From Notospermus geniculatus (lineage: Eukaryota > Nemertea > Pilidiophora > Heteronemertea > Lineidae): a stretch of DNA of 64,000 nt. Positions 31,872-43,960 of the stretch are shown here, one piece after another. The stretch lies in NCBI GenBank assembly GCA_002633025.1, contig NMRB01000830.1, positions 1-64,000 of the forward strand, written 5' to 3'. Under the pieces are notes generated by a model. That model saw only the letters and a list, made by a program, of their open reading frames with translations. It ran no database searches and was not told where the DNA came from. A program made the position numbers and the translations under genes. Numbering within the stretch: position 1 is the stretch's first letter; every line of letters starts with the position of its first letter.

Positions 31872-32375
31872 CTAACTTAGTAATGCAACCATTCCTCTGT
31901 TTGGTCAAAACAACTTGCTCCAGAAATGCTTTCGATGTATATGAAGATAGGCAATAAAAAACTCTTCCTTTCACTTTGTCCGTGACTTCCCCCAGTCGAC
32001 TCCAATCTCTCCGTGGCCGTGGACACTTATTGAAACATTTGAACACCAATGAGTCCAGTGTCCTGCGATGGTCTTTTCCACTTGGAAATTCACCAACAGA
32101 AACCCTATTAAATTCCCAACAAGACGATCAATTCCGGATTTCCTGATAAACAGATTACGTGGTAACGATACTATCATTAGGAATGAGTTGTATGGCAATT
32201 GTCGGGGAGGCCTTTTTTCTGCACAGTTATTTATTGGCCGATATTCTTCATTGACTGGTATTGTACTGAAGCACGTGCGCGTCGATGGAGATATGATTGA
32301 TTCATGGAAAATTTTATTTTGGATTTTTTAGAGAGTGTAGGCCTACTTTCTTTATTGAATTCTCCGTTCCAAACC
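31872..32375 (-). promoter_or_regulatory. Conserved upstream module B: candidate promoter and 5'-UTR exon of coiled-coil paralogue 2
   Basis: The donor GTGAGTTGAC follows AAGTTAG on the minus strand (exon edge 31872). It is the closest match to module A over about 500 bases, out to TTTATTGAATTCTCCGTTCC. It lies 1.07 kb upstream of the acceptor at 30799-30800. Confidence 0.62.
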
Positions 32376-32570
32376 TTCATTGTGTAAAATTATGTGGGTT
32401 GCTGATTTTGAGCTCGCGCGCAATTTATGGCTTCTATTAGACTGGTACCCGGTCTTCTGGGCAGCTTGCATTCGAAGACCGGTGAAAGCAAATGATCTAC
32501 GGCGGATTCCCGACGAATGACGTCATTCTACAGCTCCAAGAGCAATAGACCGAATAGACCAGCGAGCGCC

Positions 32571-32847
32571 TTAAGGCCCCGATTACATTACATAGAAGTA
32601 TACGGTATACGAATATGCCGGTAAACAATGGCTTCACGGTCGTGAATCCATTTGCAGCCGTTGTTAACAGGCGTTTTCGTATACCGTACACGTCTGTGTA
32701 ATAGGGGCCTATAAGGCTTCCTTTACATCGAAGTATACGGTATACGAAAACACCGGTTAACAATGGCTTCACGGTCGTGAATCCTCGGGAAGCCTTTGTT
32801 AATCGGCGTTTTCGTATACCGTATACCACGATGTAACTGAAGCCTAA
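32571..32847. repeat. Two adjacent AAGTATACGGTATACG MITEs
   Basis: Copies 32571-32714 and 32711-32847 have inverted arms built on GAAGTATACGGTATACGAAA. A third, cleaner copy at 46926-47061 is nested in another element. Confidence 0.8.
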
Positions 32848-33483
32848 TGGTTTTATGCATTTGCTTGTGTCTGTCCTAGTATTTTTAATCAGGACAGTGT
32901 TCGGTCTAGACTTCTATTTGAGGATACACTTGCGTAGGCCTGGAATTGGATATAATTGTATGCGTGGACAAAGGTCTAGAAATCCTGAGGATATTTTCAC
33001 ATGACTCTACACATTGCTTGCAAATATCACATCTTTGGACATGTGGTAGAGCATAGAATGTGTAAAGTCAGTTTCATGATTGATTTCCGGGAAGTGACGT
33101 TTCCATGTTCGTGGATATCTCGATGTCACTGCCACGATAAGAAAACTGAATGGGACATTCTTGAAATAGGGCCTACACTTCAAAAGACTGTAATGAATTG
33201 TACAATCAAATTTTAGTTGATAACACGGTTTATTACACACTCTTAAGAAAGGGCTAGGAAGAATAATTAGGCCGATATACAAGTAACGTGCACACAAGAA
33301 TAACACTAAGTACACTTACAGAATGCATAGTCAATCATGATTGAGTAGGCCTGTACAATATGCTAATGTAGTCTAAGACGACTGTCGGATGCGAAGTCTT
33401 GGACACATCCTCTCTATTTTAAAACCATTGAGACTTTCCCCAATACATGTACCAATTAGGATATTCGTCACTGAGCAACAAGT

Positions 33484-33749
33484 AGTTTGGTTCCCGAACC
33501 CACCGCTAGGCGCAGAAGAGTTCGGTATCGGCCTCGTTTGACCTTGACCTCACACACGAAAAGCTGTGTGTCTGACGTCACAGAGGATAGACTGGTTCCC
33601 GGTTCCAACATACCATGAGCTATGTTGGGATCGCGAACCAGTCTATCCTCTGTGACGTCAGACACACAGAATTTCGTGTGTGAGGTCAAGGTCAAACGAG
33701 GCCGATACCGAACCCATTTAGCCCTAGCGGTGGGTTCGGGAACCAAACT
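33484..33749. repeat. Foldback, TAGTTTGGTTCCCGAACCCA ends, ~120-bp arms
   Basis: The arms include TTCGGTATCGGCCTCGTTTG, GACCTTGACCTCACACACGA and GAGGATAGACTGGTTC, all inverted on the right side. The mismatch TAGGCGC versus TTAGCCC near the ends shows decay. Confidence 0.85.
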
Positions 33750-33908
33750 AAGCAATAAGCACTTTGATTGGTTCTCATGTTTTGGCATTCGCCAGTAGTG
33801 TGATGTACATGAATGAACATACATGTATGTATGTACATTATCATGCATGTACCGCACTACGTCATAACAAGAACTGGACAGGTGCGGATCCAGGACTTAG
33901 CCAGTATT

Positions 33909-34169
33909 TTAAAGATAATCTATCATGACTTCATTGTTTACATTCAATGTTTGTAAACATAGATGTTTACATGATGTTATTTTGGACTTGTGGAACATGC
34001 CAACCCACCAAATTGTATACTCTCGGTATCAAAAGAATTTCTAGAGGGGCATGCCACCAACAAATTACTCATAAGACAAAGAAAGACTGGACGCAAACAA
34101 ATGAAATGAAATGTAAATAAACAATGATTTTCGTAGCCCGTGAAAATATCCGTGATACATTGTCTTTAA
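33909..34169. repeat. Uninterrupted copy of the TTAAAGATAATNTATCA MITE
   Basis: This is the reversed complete counterpart of the split element at 13249-14549. Confidence 0.8.
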
Positions 34170-35389
34170 GTATGTTTTATATATGTTAACAATATGCATT
34201 TATAGGAAATTACAATGAAGATCTTAAGTACCAAATTCACCGAAAAAAATGTCCTGTGCATGCCCCCCTTAAATCTGCTTCTGAATAATGTGGTAAGCTT
34301 GCCCGGGGGGGGGGGGGATTTACTCTACTGCTCACTATCGGCAGATTCTCGGATTATCATCCCCTGCATTGCTGTTCGTGTATAAGAAAGTCACAATATA
34401 CACGTACATGTAGTACATGTAGTTACACTGCTATCAAATTAGAAATTAAGTCACAAGATACAAATATCTGACAAAAATGTTCTCGTTTTGCTGTATCGGG
34501 TATATAATAAATAAACAATTGAAAAATATCAACCTCGTCATGGTTTGAACCGCTAAGGAAGAAGATGATTGCGAGTATTACTGATGTACTCTATATAATC
34601 TGAACAGAATTGGTATACTCGACCTACTGGCCAATAAGATTAGACTAGCACCCTTCAATCAGGTTTGTTTATGGATTGCATTTAATAGTCATTCCACCTG
34701 CATCAGGACTAGAAATTCTATAGAAACGGTTGTGTAACTGCAGTATATTGCAAAGAGGACTGGGAGTCTCAAGCCATGACGTCATTTCATATTGCACATG
34801 TCGCATCAATCTCGTACCCAGATCTACCTCATCCGAGGATATCTCTGGCAAGGGCTACGACTTGTCCAGAATTTCTGGACAACCGCTGGGAGCGTGCCAA
34901 AATGTTTGTTTCACACAAATATTTCGTTCTTCGATGACTGAAAAATATCATATATGCCTAAAAAGCCATATAATACCCCCCCCCCCAAAAACACGAAGTT
35001 GTATCAGTATTCGAGCAATTTCAAAAGAATAGTTTAGTTGGGAACATCATGCCGCGGGTGCCAGCCTCGGTGTGATTCGCCTCAAAATTAGTAGGCCTAC
35101 ATGTATATCGCGCATGCGCAGTATTCCTGAAGTCGTCAGCCCTTTCCAGTGGTGTTGTAGGAACGTAAACCCACTGGGGACGAGTTTGATGTCGCATCGT
35201 CTCACTTCACCATTGCACCAATAAAACAGGGCCAACATTATTAATATTGTCTCTATTTTTGACGAAACAGATTGCACTGATTTAAGTTTTATGCCAGTTT
35301 TTAGAATATTGAAACCAACAACTGCGAACCAACACCAGTATAAAAATTTTCCCAGGAAATGTGCTTAAAAATGACTTTATCATTGTCAT

Positions 35390-35642
35390 AAAAGGGTCCG
35401 TCACACTGAAGTAGTTCTCAAAACGTCCTGCCCCGTCCTAAAAACATCGTAAAACGGGCTACAACGTGTAACCTTTGGCAAAATAATGCCTCGATGTTCT
35501 GGAGCACCCTTCCCGTCCATGACGTTCGTAAAAAGACTGTAAAAAGTTGCCACTACGTCCACTCCCTTCGCAGACAGTTTGAGCCCGTTCGGCAAAATTT
35601 TCAAGAACGCGCTGAGAACTAGCTCAGTGTGATTGGGGCATT
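35390..35642. repeat. ATCACACTGA MITE, copy 2
   Basis: The ends GTCACACTGAAGTAGTTCTC and CTAGCTCAGTGTGA are inverted. It is flanked by the AT-rich sequence expected of this family. Confidence 0.8.
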
Positions 35643-36071
35643 AGGCCTACAAAGATGATTTTTGATAAGCAAAACACACTACACAATAAACAGGCTACAC
35701 AACAAACACGCCACACAATAAAAATGGTCAGCAATACACATGTAGCAAAATATATTAAGCTTGCTGTTCACTTTGGGAGTGTTCTAGTACTAAAAATTTG
35801 AAATGATGATCATTTAGGGCGATTTCGGTCAGAGGCCACCGATTGCCAAGCTGAAATGCATTATGAACACTCATTTGAACCCATTCATAAATTTTAGTAC
35901 TAGAAAAATCCTAAAAGCGGACTGCAAGCTTTAGACATGATGGAATGTGCTTTATTACAAAAAAATGAACAGTAACGATACGACGATTTAAACATTTCAC
36001 ATGATAGGAATGGAATGTGTTTCCAAAAATGACAGTAACGATGTCAGTTTCAACGACGATTTGCAACATTC

Positions 36072-36385
36072 GGCTCTAGCCTAGTGGTTATCACGTCCGC
36101 TAATACCCCCATCACACTGAAGTCGTTCTCAAAACGTCCTGCCCCGTCCTAAAAAAATCGTAAAACGGGCTAGAACGTGTACCCTTGGCCAAATAATGCT
36201 TCGATGTACTGGAGCACCCTTCCCATCCACGAAGTTCGTAAAAAGACTGTAAAACGTTGCCACTACGTCCACTCCGTTCGCACACAGTTTGAGCCCGTTC
36301 GGTAAAATTTTCAAGAACGTACTGAGAACTAGCTCAGTGTGATGGGGGTATTAGCAAGCGGCAGATCCCAGATCCAGGGCTAGAT
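36072..36385 (+). repeat. tRNA-like sequence split by an ATCACACTGA MITE
   Basis: CTAGCCTAGTGGTTATCACGT (A-box type TAGCCTAGTGG) is followed by TCCGC and then the MITE 36101-36353. After it comes AGCAAGCGGCAGATCCCAGATCCAGGGC, which could be the decayed rest. The MITE ends are CTAATACCCCC/GGGGGTATTAG, consistent with a TA or TAATA target. Confidence 0.45.
36101..36353. repeat. ATCACACTGA MITE, copy 3
   Basis: The inverted ends TAATACCCCCATCACACTGA and TCAGTGTGATGGGGGTATTA are intact, making this the best-preserved copy. Confidence 0.85.
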
Positions 36386-37698
36386 GGGATTACTCATCAC
36401 TGGCTCTTCAGTCCGTCGTGCGGGACAGTAAGCCGTGGCGCCTTGTACTTTGCGCCTTTAAGGGCAAGTAAAAGACCCCATCCAAGTGAAGAACAAGAGT
36501 GCCTCTTCCGTATTTACCAAGGCCAATAATGCTATGGCGCCAGCCCTGACGGAAAAATTGAATACATCTACAGTACAAATACCTTTGGGGTAACCATGTG
36601 ATACCGGACATGCCGGACCAGTACATCTGTAAATTGGAACAGGAAATGTTGGCCTATTGGCAAATAGGCCCGAAACGTTAAGTCGTCCTTGGAACAGCCG
36701 AAGTATACAAAAGATGTTCGTCTTAACTTAAAGGGACGCGATATTGTCACTTTTTTCCATGTTGAGAACAAAGACCCGGACTTACAAAATATACGCCTTG
36801 GCAACAAGGACGCGTTTTTCCTGACCTCTTCTATGAAGTCCGTCCCACGACATGACACGGGAATTAAGTTCGAACTACTCTGCCTGAGTATTTCGTAAGT
36901 ACGGAGTATAATCCGGAGTATACATGTACTGTCTGAGATACTACGTACATGTACATGCATTCAGAACTCTATACAGAACTGTCAGAATAAAAAGATGAAA
37001 GCTCCAGAAAAGAGACTTTTACAGAAGGCAGCATCTCTTGTTCTGGACAGTACTGAGATAAGAGGAGGGGTTGACAGCAAGCTGTTTACCCCCAAACATG
37101 ATTCCATATGAAACCAATAGATGAGCTTTACAAGCAGCCATCTTGTCAAAATTAGGTCATCGTCATGGGGATCCCCCCCCCCCCCTGGGGATGGGATACA
37201 CTCGGCCCCAGTGTGTATCCGACGTCCCGGTCTCCTACACACTGGCACTTTTGGGGCTCAAAAGCCGTGAACACCACTAGAATGCACTCCACTGGGCTCC
37301 AGCCAATCACCACGCTTTCTCACTCATAATTCCCGCGGAAATTACTCCTAGGAAAAACCCAACCTCGTCCCCAGGGGTATAGTTCGCTCAGACAACCGTG
37401 GACCACTCGCCATATTATCAACCTGGAAACGAGGTTAAGAAAACCGAAGGAGCCGTGCTGCCATCACGCGGTCGTCATGACTGTTAATCTCTAAAAGAGC
37501 CAGACGCGGAGTGTGATTTGCCGAAGGGGTGAGCCCGTAGCGTCTGGCCAAGCGAGACTAGGGATGGGAGAACCAATCATCTAGTCATTCTGGAAGAGAA
37601 TTCCCATGGTGGTGACCTAATTCTGGCAAGATGCTTGCGAAACTCTATATGAATCAGTACACAAATAATTAGTCATGGAATTAAATGACCGTGATTAA

Positions 37699-38041
37699 AG
37701 GGATACTCCACTTATTGTGTAAAATTTAGAATTTTTGAAATATCGTTAATACATTCAAATTCATTGATATCTGCAAAATGTCAGATTTTTTAAAAATCAG
37801 CAAACTGATCATTTTAAGTATTTTAATGGAATCCCAAGGGGACCATAGCACAGCACACATGATGTCATGTGTGCTCAATGCATATTTATGAAGGAACAAC
37901 CAATAGGCCTAGGCAGTCACAGTAGTAGCTCATTCACTACAAAGGTCATCAGCCTATTGACACTAGTGACATAACAATTCATGGCATTAGTCTCTATGGA
38001 TTGATAAAAATTCAAAAGCTTACCATGAGTGGGGTCTCCCT
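37699..38041. mobile_element. TTAA-target element, AGGGAGACTCCACT family, full copy
   Basis: TTAA occurs at 37695-37698 and 38042-38045. The inverted ends are AGGGATACTCCACT and GTGGGGTCTCCCT. The interior carries CCTAGGCAGTCACAGTA and ATGCATATTTATGAAGG. No protein. Confidence 0.88.
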
Positions 38042-38434
38042 TTAAGTAACAACCGCATTGCGTGGGTAAATTAAGCCATCGTGAAATATGCCATTTGAGA
38101 AAATCGCTCCGCCGATGGGAACCCTGGCCCACTGCCTCAATAGGTGTCACTAGTGGTTAAAACTATTGAAATGAAACTGACATCCCGGTCCTGATCAATT
38201 TCCCCCACAAAAGGCGTCCATTGTATAGGACCTGGTTTCGGTGTGCTGCCGTCTATCGTAGCTAGGATCCCCATTCATCTGTATATCATTTTGTACTACT
38301 CATCATGACGTAGTTTCATTTCCTTATTTTGTCGTTTCACTATCACGGTATCCGTAGATAATATCCATAATATGTATGATTCATGATGTAATCCGATATA
38401 CATAACGTTTGAAGTGAATATGATGTTTGCTTAA

Positions 38435-38777
38435 AGGGAGACTCCACTCATTGTGTAAAATTTTGAATTTTTGAAATATCGTTAATACATTCAAATTCAT
38501 TGATATCTGTAACATGTCTTTTTTTAAAATCAGCAAACTCATCATTTTAAGTATTTTAATTGGATCCCAAGGGGACCATTGCATAGCACACATGATGTCA
38601 TGTATGCTCAATGCATATTTATGAAGGTACAACCAATAGGCCTAGGCAGTCACAGTATTAGCTCATAACTCAGTACAAAGGTCGTCAGCCTATTGACACT
38701 AGTGACACCACAACTCATGGCAATAGTCTCCATGGATTGATAAAAATTCAAAAATTTTCAATGAGTGGAGTCTCCCT
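38435..38777. mobile_element. TTAA-target element, AGGGAGACTCCACT family, abutting the next element
   Basis: TTAA occurs at 38431-38434 and 38778-38781. The right TTAA is also the left TTAA of the element 38782-39085. Confidence 0.9.
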
Positions 38778-38781
38778 TTAA

Positions 38782-39085
38782 AGGTGCTCTAGTTCGAACT
38801 GACTGTAAACATTACGGTGTGCCACCTATTGTCAACTTCTGGTACTAACAAATCAGATAAAATCGAATTAAATCTCGCCTTGAACAACTTTTTGTTTGTT
38901 TTTGAGCGTACATGCACAAATATATTTCAGTTACAAGAATATTTAACAAGATAGATATAAAAATAGATAACATTGTTTTGGTGTACACGCTGCTGCCGCC
39001 TGTCCGAGGAAAAATAACTACATGTATTATAATCAACCATGTAAATAAACAAACCGTAATGTTTACAATTCAAACTAGAGCACCT
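38782..39085. mobile_element. TTAA-target element, AGGTGCTCTAGTTCG family, copy 2
   Basis: TTAA occurs at 38778-38781 and 39086-39089. It ends 20 bases from the stop of coiled-coil gene 3, so it probably lies in that gene's 3' UTR or just beyond. Confidence 0.9.
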
Positions 39086-39108
39086 TTAAGTTCCGTTCTT
39101 GTGTTTCA

Positions 39109-40842
39109 TCACTTCTTGCTTTGCATCAACGACTCAGTGTCGCACGTAGATGCACGGTCACGGTGCCGTCCGTTTCTCATACTGCAGAGAAGGCCACCAC
39201 TATGCTTCTTCTCTCGCGACGAAACACTAGACGCATCCATCGCATCCTCCAGCTCCTTGATCCTGTCATCTTTCAACTCCAATTGATCCTCGAAACCTTC
39301 GATTTTCCTTTCAAGGTCCTTTTCCTGCTGAACATGTTTCTGAATCAGCGTTTCACAATAAGCCCTATGTGTGGCCTCGAGTTCTTGTTTACACCTATTT
39401 AGTTCAGTTTGTAATGTTTTCGCGTGACCATCTGTAAGTCTAGTTATCTCACGTTGGTGCTGGTCAGAAATGTCTTTCGCCTCGTCCTTGGCATTCTTCA
39501 CTTCGTTAAGAATTTTCTCATTCAATCCGGCGTTCTCGGTATTCGATTCCGTCAATTTCTGCTTCAGGTCAGCAATTTGATCCTTGAGCATATCTGTCAT
39601 TAATCCATGTTGACGTTCTATATTTTCCATTCTGCTCTTTGCTTCCATCTTTTCCTTCTCCAGTTCCGCCTTCACATCACCCACCTTCTCTGTCAACTGC
39701 TGGCACGTGGCATTCTTGGCTTCCAAAGACCGCTGTAATTCCGCGATCTTTGCGCGACTCTGGTATAACGTCTGCAGCCAGGATTTCTTCTTTCTTTCAA
39801 AGACATCGCTGTCCGCCTGTTGTTCTTTCTTCATGCCATCTATGGTTGCATTCAGCCCCTCATTTTCTTGTCGGAGGTCCCCGATTTTCCCCTCGTACTT
39901 TTCCTTCATCTTATCATTTTGACTTTGCCTTGTTTCCTTCAAATCTTTTCTCAGCTGCTGTATATCATCTTCGTATTTCTTCCTTTGTCGTTCCCAATTC
40001 TCCTCCGCCTTTTTCTCATGGTTGGTGACGGACTCTATGGCATGTCGGAGTGTGTCATTCGGAGATGCCTCAACCGTCCTCCTCAGAATGCCTTCCAATT
40101 CCTCTTTCGCTTCGGTCAATTTCTTCATATCATCTTTGTATCTGTCATCAAGTTCCTTGTATCTGTCTTTCAGGCGACGACACTCTTCGTCATGCTGCGA
40201 ATTCAACCTTTCTTCAACTTCGCCAACCTTTCTTGTCACCTCTTCTTGTTTTGCAGCAGTCATTTCCTGACCACGTCTCTCAATCTCGCGCCGGCTAGCT
40301 TCTTTCGTACTCCTCAATTCCTCACGTAGATCATCGACCTTTTGTTGCAGTGCCTCGGTCTCCCTCAGGCGCTGATCGTCATTCTCCTTTACAGCTTCAA
40401 TCCGCTCCTTCTGCATCTCGTCCCTCAAGTCGTCAAGTGCTGCCACTTTTTCGGCCCTTAACTTTTCTTCCATTGCTGCCATCGCCTGGTCCTTTGTCGC
40501 CATTTCCTCCGTCAGTTGGTCTATCGTTTGATTTGCTCGCTGTTCCCTGGCTAAGAATTCGTTCCTTTCCTTTTCGCGGTCCTTTTTCTCAGACTCCATC
40601 TCCTGCTGAAAGATTTCGTACCCGTCGTGAAAGTTGCCTTCGAGGTCCCCAAACGTGGAACCATCAAAATCGTCGTCATCTTTCTCGAAATCTAAGACCT
40701 TACAATAAGTTTCCTCGGGGCCTTGGAGGTGCCCAAACGTGGAATCCTGAAAAACGGTGGCATCGTCATCCCCGGAATCTGCGACCTGACGGTTAATTTC
40801 CTCGTCACCATTTTCCGCCACTCGATCTTCGACGTCTGCCAT
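39109..40842 (-). CDS. Coiled-coil protein, paralogue 3 (577 residues)
   Basis: A single coding exon starts at Met 40842. The minus-strand acceptor GTGTCGTTTCAG puts the exon edge at 40864. The order matches paralogue 1: an acidic N-terminus (~85 residues, with two STFG(H/D)L(Q/E)G motifs), a long coiled coil to about residue 535, and a tail REKKHSGG...RDRASTCDTE that aligns with the EKKPGPF...RSASTGDA tail of paralogue 1 but lacks the doubled RRLSLGS motif. No signal peptide or membrane segment. The coil is intact, with no stop or shift. Family name not recognised. Two candidate promoter/first-exon modules lie upstream (43163 and 44698). Confidence 0.85.
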   Translation of the reverse strand: MADVEDRVAENGDEEINRQVADSGDDDATVFQDSTFGHLQGPEETYCKVLDFEKDDDDFDGSTFGDLEGNFHDGYEIFQQEMESEKKDREKERNEFLAREQRANQTIDQLTEEMATKDQAMAAMEEKLRAEKVAALDDLRDEMQKERIEAVKENDDQRLRETEALQQKVDDLREELRSTKEASRREIERRGQEMTAAKQEEVTRKVGEVEERLNSQHDEECRRLKDRYKELDDRYKDDMKKLTEAKEELEGILRRTVEASPNDTLRHAIESVTNHEKKAEENWERQRKKYEDDIQQLRKDLKETRQSQNDKMKEKYEGKIGDLRQENEGLNATIDGMKKEQQADSDVFERKKKSWLQTLYQSRAKIAELQRSLEAKNATCQQLTEKVGDVKAELEKEKMEAKSRMENIERQHGLMTDMLKDQIADLKQKLTESNTENAGLNEKILNEVKNAKDEAKDISDQHQREITRLTDGHAKTLQTELNRCKQELEATHRAYCETLIQKHVQQEKDLERKIEGFEDQLELKDDRIKELEDAMDASSVSSREKKHSGGLLCSMRNGRHRDRASTCDTESLMQSKK

Positions 40843-40924
40843 TCTACCTGGTTATGCTTCTACTCTGAAACGACACAAAATAAACATTGCCTGAGGACTG
40901 CTGTCTTGATTGTAAATGGTGATG

Positions 40925-41350
40925 CAATCTCGTTCCAAGAGATTCGTACGCTCGGGCCAAGGTTGTAGGTCGCTCTACTCAGAGGCCTGTCGAGTGCCTA
41001 ATCGTGGGAAGTGTATCCTCTGTGTTAAGATATAAGGCTGACCCTAACAATCACCTTTCCCATCAGCCAATCATTCTACTCCTTTGTGAGTAACAGGTGT
41101 TCTGATTGGTTCCCACGATTAGGCACTCGCCAGTGGTGTCATCTCTGGAGACGGCTACGGACTACTTCGGGGTTTGCAAGACACGTGACTGTGTCACACA
41201 CTGCGCATGGATACATGTATCCGTTTCACCTCAAGTTTGTGTAGAGCTCCAAGTAGTGCTTTGTTTTTTTCTGAATACGCCAAAATACAACAGATCCCTC
41301 ATGAAAAACTTTAATTCTAAGGACATTTTTGTGTGTAATATTTACACTGC
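40925..41350. repeat. Truncated relative of the CAATCTCGTACCCAGAGAT element, with an insertion
   Basis: GCAATCTCGTTCCAAGAGAT, GCTCGGGCCAAGGTTGTAGG and TCCAAGTAGTGCT match 47651-48064. A hairpin, GAGTGCCTAATCGTGGGAA / TCCCACGATTAGGCACTC, is inserted at about 40992-41125. Confidence 0.6.
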
Positions 41351-41793
41351 AATTATTTGAGGCCCTTTGTTTACTGAATTCACATATCCAGTTGTAACCC
41401 GCACATTCCCAAAATTCAAACCGTCCCTGGTCATTGAAACGTAAAGTGTAACGAATGACACTGGTATCATTCGATTAAGAATCACATCCTCTACCAAGGG
41501 ATACAGCCAGATTTTCAATCTCCCCTTTTTGTTTATTTTATGATGATATTTTCGAGGGTCTAATTTTTCCTGATACACCCTGTAGTAAGTGACTCAGCTG
41601 GATTCGATACCGATATAAGCATACATGTGTCTCTGACCTAGTTACCGGGAATTCAGGTCACATGGAATGTTCAGTACCCCGGGCTGAATTGACTAAACGC
41701 ACGACCCCCCTCAAAAAGCAAACTGTGTCAGCGCACTTTCGGCATCATCGACCGTGATCAATGACATGTGCCGCTCAGGATATTGGGCTTAAG

Positions 41794-41961
41794 GAATTAA
41801 ACCCGAGGCGGAGGGTCTTGGTTGCGACACCAAACCCGCGAGGGTGGAGCTAAAATGTAGTCCAAACCCGAGGCGCTTCGCCGAGGGTTTGGACGGAATT
41901 TTTGCTCCACCCGAGCGGGTTTGGTGTCGCAACCAAGACCCGAAGCCGAGGGTTTAATTTC
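41794..41961. repeat. Foldback, AATTAAACCCGAGGC ends
   Basis: The arms hold GGGTCTTGGTTGCGACACCA and its complement. The loop around GGCGCTTCGCC is itself a hairpin. Confidence 0.85.
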
Positions 41962-43162
41962 TATTCTAAAATACCTCAAACTAAACATAGTAGGCCTATA
42001 CATAGGTTCAGTGCAGTTTGATTGCAATAAATAGGCCTAAGATAGGGAGGACGCTCCATCGATGACGCGACATCAGTGAATCACGCACTAGCTGTGTGTA
42101 CAAACCTGTACATCGTGCCTACATCGTGTACATCTGTGTGCAGCGCTAGCAGCAAGCTGCAGGAGTCGAAATGAAGTTGCAGGGCGCTTTCTTCAACGGA
42201 TTATCCACAGGAAATGTACCTGATGGTACAAAACCTCGTTGGGATAGGTCACCGAGTATCCACCTGGCCGACATTCGCTGCACTACCTCGCTGAATGCTC
42301 GAAGCGAGAAATGTTGGACGCACGCCATTGTGGAAACACTGAGCGGGTCTTGGTTGTGTCACCCAGACCCGCTGCATTCAGAATGAGGCTAATGCATTAT
42401 CCATTTGAAACATACACACGAGATACCAAGGTATTTTAGTATTATATCCAAATTTGTGACCCGCTCCATCAAAAGCAGGCGCTTGTCGCAACACAGGAAA
42501 GGGTTACCGGCCTTACAACACAATAGGGAGGTTTCGAAATCAAACGATAAACGTAAACGTTAACGACAACGTTATTTTTGTACCGAAAATGCAATATAAA
42601 ATCTGGTTAATGTGTAGTCCGAAAGACAACGTTGTCGTAAAGTTTAGTTGAGGAGACCCTGTCCCACACTTACATGTCTATGTATTCACACTATTTTATA
42701 GCCCAGTTGTCCCTGGCCTAAAGGCCGGTGTAATGTTTTTCACTGCCCCCCGTTTGCCAGTGCCTCCCAACAAAAGATTGACGGAATAAGCCGCGACTTG
42801 ACAATGGGGGAGGCACTGATCAACATGTCTTTCTGTATTTGAGTGTCCGCCGAACAATAAAGCGGGCATTGTCATACGGGGGGGGGGGGCATTCTCATAC
42901 ATTACACCTGTGTCGCTTATGCAGTAAATGGGTAGAACCGTTGCAGAAACTGTATAAAATGCAAAGCAATGTTGGGTCATAGGAGTAATAATTCAGTTTA
43001 TACATCTAACTGCAGATGGCGTGCCTAGTTCAATCTCCATTTCGTATCAGTTCCATCCGGTAGCATGGGAATTTCCACCTGCCACCATGGAACAGTATAA
43101 TATTATTTGTTACATCTAAATAAAAATGAACATTTAGAAGGTTTTTGGATCATTTAACTCAC

Positions 43163-43440
43163 CAAAATGATTCCACTCACTCTGTTTATGTGAATACACC
43201 TTGCTCCGAAAAAGTTCAGTGTCGATTTTGAAACGAAACTCGGCAATCAGAATATCTGGCTTTCACTTTGTCCTTCCTTTCCCATGTCGACTTAACTATG
43301 CCTGTGTAGGCTATACATGTATGACGGAAGACTCTACACCACAGTCCAGTATGGTAACGTGGTCTTTTCAACTTTGAAATTCGATATGGGAATTCCCGGC
43401 TTGGCAATCAATAATTTTGCGTTTCTTATGGTAAGAATAT
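43163..43440 (-). promoter_or_regulatory. Conserved upstream module D: candidate promoter/first exon for coiled-coil gene 3
   Basis: The donor GTGAGTTAAA follows CATTTTG on the minus strand. Blocks shared with module A include ATACACCTTGCTCC, GCTTTCACTTTGTCC and GTGGTCTTTTCAACTTTGAAATTC. A perfect GGGAATTCCC kappaB-type palindrome lies at 43388-43397. Distance to the gene 3 acceptor is 2.3 kb. Confidence 0.55.
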
Positions 43441-43610
43441 TGCACGGCGCTGATAGTTATTATCATGTACAGTTTACATTACTACAGAGAGTTTCGTTGA
43501 TGATATCTCAAAACGCCGATATAAAAACGTACAGCCCTCCAAATTTTCTTTGGCCCTCCATACTCTATTGGATTCAGAAAGTCCTTACGTCCGTTAGTGT
43601 GGTGTAAAAT

Positions 43611-43960
43611 AGCGTGGTCTAGTGGTTAGCGAGATGAACTCCTGATCAGAGGGTCCCGTGTTCAATTCCCAGTCCTGACCAAGAAAAAACACGCTCGCTT
43701 GTGACCTTGAGCAAGTCACTTTGCCTCACTTGCTTCACCCCACCCAGGTGAAAAGGGGTAACTGGCTGGTAGTGATGGTCTATGTGAATGTTAGTACAAG
43801 AGCGCTGAAATCGGCTGCCGGGACTGTAATACTCCCCAGGGAGTGGAGAAAGTAAAACTGGAATGAACAGACCTACATGTATAGCTGGGGTAATAATAAT
43901 GTAAAGTGCATTGGGCAGTTCAACTGGAAATGCGCTATATAAGAACTCGCATTATTATTA
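43611..43960 (+). mobile_element. tRNA-derived SINE with ATT tail
   Basis: The head has an A-box (TGGTCTAGTGG) and B-box (GTTCAATTCCC). The body has TGACCTTGAGCAAGTCACTT, a motif typical of the CORE/MIR-like SINE core. The 3' part has GCGCTATATAAGAACTCGC and an (ATT)n tail. A 6-bp duplication TAAAAT flanks it (43605-43610, 43961-43966). Confidence 0.85.

Larger units (their letters stand above)
30799..39108. other. Spacer between coiled-coil genes 2 and 3
   Basis: Besides module B and the listed elements, 32850-33480, 34170-35389, 35643-36070 and 36386-37690 show no gene I can support. They include G/C homopolymer tracts near 34302 and 37175. Confidence 0.45.
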
